DNA of 6,815 bases from CAZAPV01 sp964487195 (GTDB lineage Bacteria > Patescibacteriota > Patescibacteriia > SG8-24). The stretch spans positions 1-6,815 of the forward strand of contig CAZAPV010000045.1 in NCBI GenBank assembly GCA_964487195.1, given 5' to 3'. The position numbers and the translations under genes are program-made. Below the pieces are notes generated by a model. It was not told the DNA's origin, made no database searches, and saw only the letters and a list, made by a program, of their open reading frames with translations. Position 1 is the first letter of the stretch. Every line of letters starts with the position of its first letter. Positions 4,728-6,815 of the stretch are shown in pieces.

Positions 4728-5225
4728 TTATTTTTTGATCGTGAACTTCGTGTACGCGGGAGAATGTTCGACCAGTTCTTCCGGTTTGAACCAGACGCCA
4801 ATCTCGGTTTCGGCCTCTTCCGGAGAGCCGGAGGCGTGGATCAGGTTGAACACGCCGATCCCGTGCTCGTCCGCGTGCGCGAACGACACATGCGCGTAGT
4901 CCCCGCGGATCGTGCCGGGCGCGGCGGATTTCGGTTCGGTCGCGCCGACCATTTTGCGGACGACCTCCACCATGTCGACCCCCTCGACCGCGATCGCGAC
5001 GATCGGGCCGGAGGTGAGCATCGCGATCATCAGCTCGCGCACTTTTTCGCCGCGGCGGCGCGCCAGATCGTCGGTGTAATGACGGCCGGCGGCGTCTTTT
5101 TCGGAGACGAGCAATTTGAGGCCGACCAGTTTCGCGCCGACCCGTTCGAACCGCGTGACGATTTCGCCGACGATGCCGCGTTCGAGCGCGTCGGGTTTGA
5201 GGAGGATGAGGCTGCGTTGGATCAT
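4728..5225 (-). CDS. ndk: Nucleoside diphosphate kinase, long form
   Basis: Moves the terminal phosphate from ATP to other nucleoside diphosphates through a phospho-histidine and so balances the (d)NTP pools; cytoplasmic. The start SLILLKPDALERG (5-17, Lys10 conserved), SGP at 72-74, VRKMVGATEP (89-98) and PGTIRGDYA (103-111) are Ndk motifs. The catalytic His is H130 in NLIHASGS, the variant of the usual NxxHGSDS. The protein has 165 residues, against about 140-150 for common bacterial Ndk. The extra length lies between GDYA and NLIH (a His-rich insert at about 112-125) and in the region around 50-64. The ATG at 5223-5225 fits the family start; the upstream frame runs into the promoter and comEC. 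There is no Shine-Dalgarno. It has its own strong promoter and terminator, so it is probably monocistronic. Confidence 0.95.
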   Translation of the reverse strand: MIQRSLILLKPDALERGIVGEIVTRFERVGAKLVGLKLLVSEKDAAGRHYTDDLARRRGEKVRELMIAMLTSGPIVAIAVEGVDMVEVVRKMVGATEPKSAAPGTIRGDYAHVSFAHADEHGIGVFNLIHASGSPEEAETEIGVWFKPEELVEHSPAYTKFTIKK

Positions 5226-5234
5226 AATGGTGCG

Positions 5235-5263
5235 AGTATACGACGGCCGCAAAAAAATTTCAA
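5235..5263 (-). promoter_or_regulatory. Strong ndk promoter, predicted leaderless
   Basis: TTGAAA (5258-5263, 5/6) and TATACT (5235-5240, 5/6) are 17 nt apart, the best promoter in the window. The expected start is the A at 5228, three nt before the ATG. The -35 overlaps the comEC stop codon, and a run of seven T fills the first part of the spacer. Confidence 0.8.
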
Positions 5264-6705
5264 TGGGCGAGCGCGTACCAGAGCAATCCGACGATGGCAT
5301 AGAGGGCGAGGAGCGCCGCACCGTCGATCCGGAGCGGCCATGCGGGAAACGCGGCGGCGCCGGCCGTCACGACCGTTTCAAGAAGCCGCAAAACGAGGTG
5401 CGCCGGGAGCGCGAACGGAATTGCGAGCGATGACGAAACCGATCCGACCGCGAGCGCGGCGGCGCCGAACCCCATCGCCCATGGGACGATCGGGAGCGCG
5501 AACAGGTTGACGACGATCGTGCCGACCGCGAGTGTGCCGAAACGGAACAGGATGAGCGGGAACGTCGCGATCGTCGCGGCGAGCGTTTCCGCGAACGCGC
5601 GCCGGATGCCGAGCGCCTGCGGAACGACGCGGAACCGTTTCGCGAACGGCTTGGCGAACGCCGAGAGGCCGACGAGCGCGGCGAACGAAAGCTGGAAGCC
5701 GGCGTCGTGGCGCAGCAGGAGCGGATTCGCCGCGAGCATCAGTGCGGCCGCGAGCATGAACGCGTTCGCGGGATTGGCGCGGCGGCCGAGCATCGTCGCG
5801 AGCAGCGCGGCGGATCCCATGATCGCCGCGCGCACCACCGACGCCTCGCCGCCGACGAACGCGGCGAACGCCGCGAGCAGCGCGATCACGATCGCCGCCG
5901 CGCGTCGGCGCCGTATCCCGGCGAGAGCGAACATCACGACCGCCACCTCGACGAGCTGCGTCACGTTGTAGCCGGAGATCGCGAGGATGTGCGACGTGCC
6001 GGTGTTACGGAACGCGGCGGCGAGCGTCGGCGGGATCCCGTCCTTATCCCCGATCAGCAATCCGAGCAGCAGCGCCGCGTCCGGTTGCGGAAGAAGCGCG
6101 GACGTTTCGTTGCGCAGCTTCTCATGCGCGTCCGCCACTGCGCCGGCGGCGGTCGCACCCGCGACGGCGATGACGCGCGGAGGCGCGCGAACGTCGCACC
6201 GCCATCCGATGCCGCGCAGCATCCGGCGCGCGTCATCCCACGACGGAATTCGCTGCGCCGAGCAGCGCCACGACAGACGATCGCCGACTTTTACCGTCAG
6301 CGTCGTTTTCATATGCACTTCGAAACCGGCCGCGAGCGGCGCGTCCAAAAGAAAGACGCGATCCAGCTGCAGGATCGCGTCTTTGGTCGTGATGCGCGGC
6401 GCGGCGGCGAGCGTCCCCGTGAAGTCGTGTTCGCCCGGTGGGATGATCTCGTCCGGCGGAAGATCCGCGAGCGCGAGATCGTATCGCCCGACCGCGGCGA
6501 ACGCCGCGGCGGCGACCAGGAAAAAAATCCACAATCGTTTCCTCGCGATGAACGCGATGATCGCGCAAGAATCCGCGAGAACAAAAACGACAGTCGTCGG
6601 GAACCATCGCCGTTCGTTCACCGCGTGTACGGCGACGCCGGCGATGAACGCGGCGAGCGTCGCAAAAACGATTTTCGACGGCGAGGCGGCGATCCTTTCG
6701 GACAT
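5260..6705 (-). CDS. comEC: ComEC/Rec2-family DNA uptake channel protein, short form
   Basis: A 481-residue polytopic inner-membrane protein that carries single-stranded DNA into the cell during natural transformation. Two or three hydrophobic segments (about 11-30, 36-53, 58-73) are followed by a soluble OB-like region (about 93-180, DUF4131-like). The competence domain then runs from about 205 to the end. Signatures are GLLIGDKDGIP (215-225), HILAISGYNV (239-248), VRAAIMG (291-297), DAGFQLSF (334-341) and NLFALPIVP (400-408). The C-terminal metallo-beta-lactamase domain of full-length ComEC (usually 700-800 residues) is absent; the frame stops cleanly after the last membrane helix. That is a domain difference and not a visible frameshift. 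The start at 6703-6705 is the first ATG and gives a normal N-terminus; there is no Shine-Dalgarno. It begins 46 nt behind the upstream surface-protein gene with no terminator between, so they may be co-transcribed. comEA and the type IV pilus genes are not in the window. Confidence 0.93.
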   Translation of the reverse strand: MSERIAASPSKIVFATLAAFIAGVAVHAVNERRWFPTTVVFVLADSCAIIAFIARKRLWIFFLVAAAAFAAVGRYDLALADLPPDEIIPPGEHDFTGTLAAAPRITTKDAILQLDRVFLLDAPLAAGFEVHMKTTLTVKVGDRLSWRCSAQRIPSWDDARRMLRGIGWRCDVRAPPRVIAVAGATAAGAVADAHEKLRNETSALLPQPDAALLLGLLIGDKDGIPPTLAAAFRNTGTSHILAISGYNVTQLVEVAVVMFALAGIRRRRAAAIVIALLAAFAAFVGGEASVVRAAIMGSAALLATMLGRRANPANAFMLAAALMLAANPLLLRHDAGFQLSFAALVGLSAFAKPFAKRFRVVPQALGIRRAFAETLAATIATFPLILFRFGTLAVGTIVVNLFALPIVPWAMGFGAAALAVGSVSSSLAIPFALPAHLVLRLLETVVTAGAAAFPAWPLRIDGAALLALYAIVGLLWYALAH

Positions 6706-6751
6706 AGCCGCACTCGCTTACCACGACCGAAAAGATCTGCGCAAGTCGACT

Positions 6752-6815
6752 CTAATGCATCCCACTAAACAACCCGTCCTCGACGCCGGTGATCGGTTCT
6801 TCGATCGACATGGAC
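6752..6815 (-). CDS. C-terminal end of a second surface protein, paralogous to the 625-residue one
   Basis: Only the last 20 codons and the stop (TAG, 6754-6752) are inside the window. The reading SMSIEEPITGVEDGLFSGMH aligns with the C-terminus of the surface protein at 399-2276, LPIENPIIGFEDGLFSVQH: both have an (I)E-x-PI-x-G-x-EDGLFS core and both end in His two residues later. The DNA is similar over about 40 bp. The frame is inferred from this match, so the call is a partial gene with the same terminal repeat unit. Nothing can be said about the rest of the protein. Confidence 0.8.
   Translation of the reverse strand, partial: SMSIEEPITGVEDGLFSGMH

Noticed and set aside
6706..6751. Possible comEC promoter (TTGCGC, then TAAGCG after 18 nt)
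   Set aside because: The -10 is very weak and the 46-nt gap holds no terminator, so co-transcription with the upstream surface-protein gene is equally likely.
5707..6768. 353-codon open frame on the plus strand opposite comEC
   Set aside because: It is extremely Arg-rich low-complexity translation, a typical antisense shadow of a GC-rich membrane-protein gene.

Overview
The window comes from a GC-rich bacterial genome, most likely a member of the Candidate Phyla Radiation (Patescibacteria, Parcubacteria-like). No single marker proves this; the call rests on a combination. There is a secreted surface protein with the C-terminal repeat domains common in that group. ComEC is short and has no metallo-beta-lactamase domain. 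Ndk carries an insertion in front of its catalytic histidine. Genes are small and closely packed, and most start codons have no Shine-Dalgarno sequence. Everything is on the minus strand except rpmB.

Reading from high to low coordinates (the direction of transcription), the right edge holds the last 20 codons of a surface-protein gene. It is followed by comEC (DNA uptake channel), ndk (nucleoside diphosphate kinase), a membrane-anchored thioredoxin-like protein of the VKOR-partner type, a stand-alone class I glutamine amidotransferase, and tRNA-Pro(GGG). rpmB (ribosomal protein L28) is on the plus strand and converges with the tRNA on a shared bidirectional terminator. On the other side rpmB diverges from an M50 site-2 protease gene. 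After that come a 625-residue secreted surface protein and, at the left edge, the 5' part of rpsL (ribosomal protein S12).

Regulatory signals are unusually easy to read. Good -35/-10 pairs with 17-nt spacers lie before rpmB, the amidotransferase, the thioredoxin-like gene and ndk; an extended -10 lies before the surface-protein gene. Intrinsic terminators follow the surface-protein gene, rpmB/tRNA-Pro, the amidotransferase and ndk. Two of the promoters lie so close to their start codons that the mRNAs should be leaderless.

The genes do not form one pathway. They are a housekeeping mixture (translation, nucleotide metabolism, a tRNA) with a cell-envelope theme: two related surface proteins, a membrane protease, an exported-type thioredoxin that could handle disulfides, and a DNA-import channel. 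I see no mobile element, CRISPR array, prophage or defence system. The points most worth following are the two surface proteins with matching C-termini, the odd placement and T-loop of tRNA-Pro, and the leaderless promoters.
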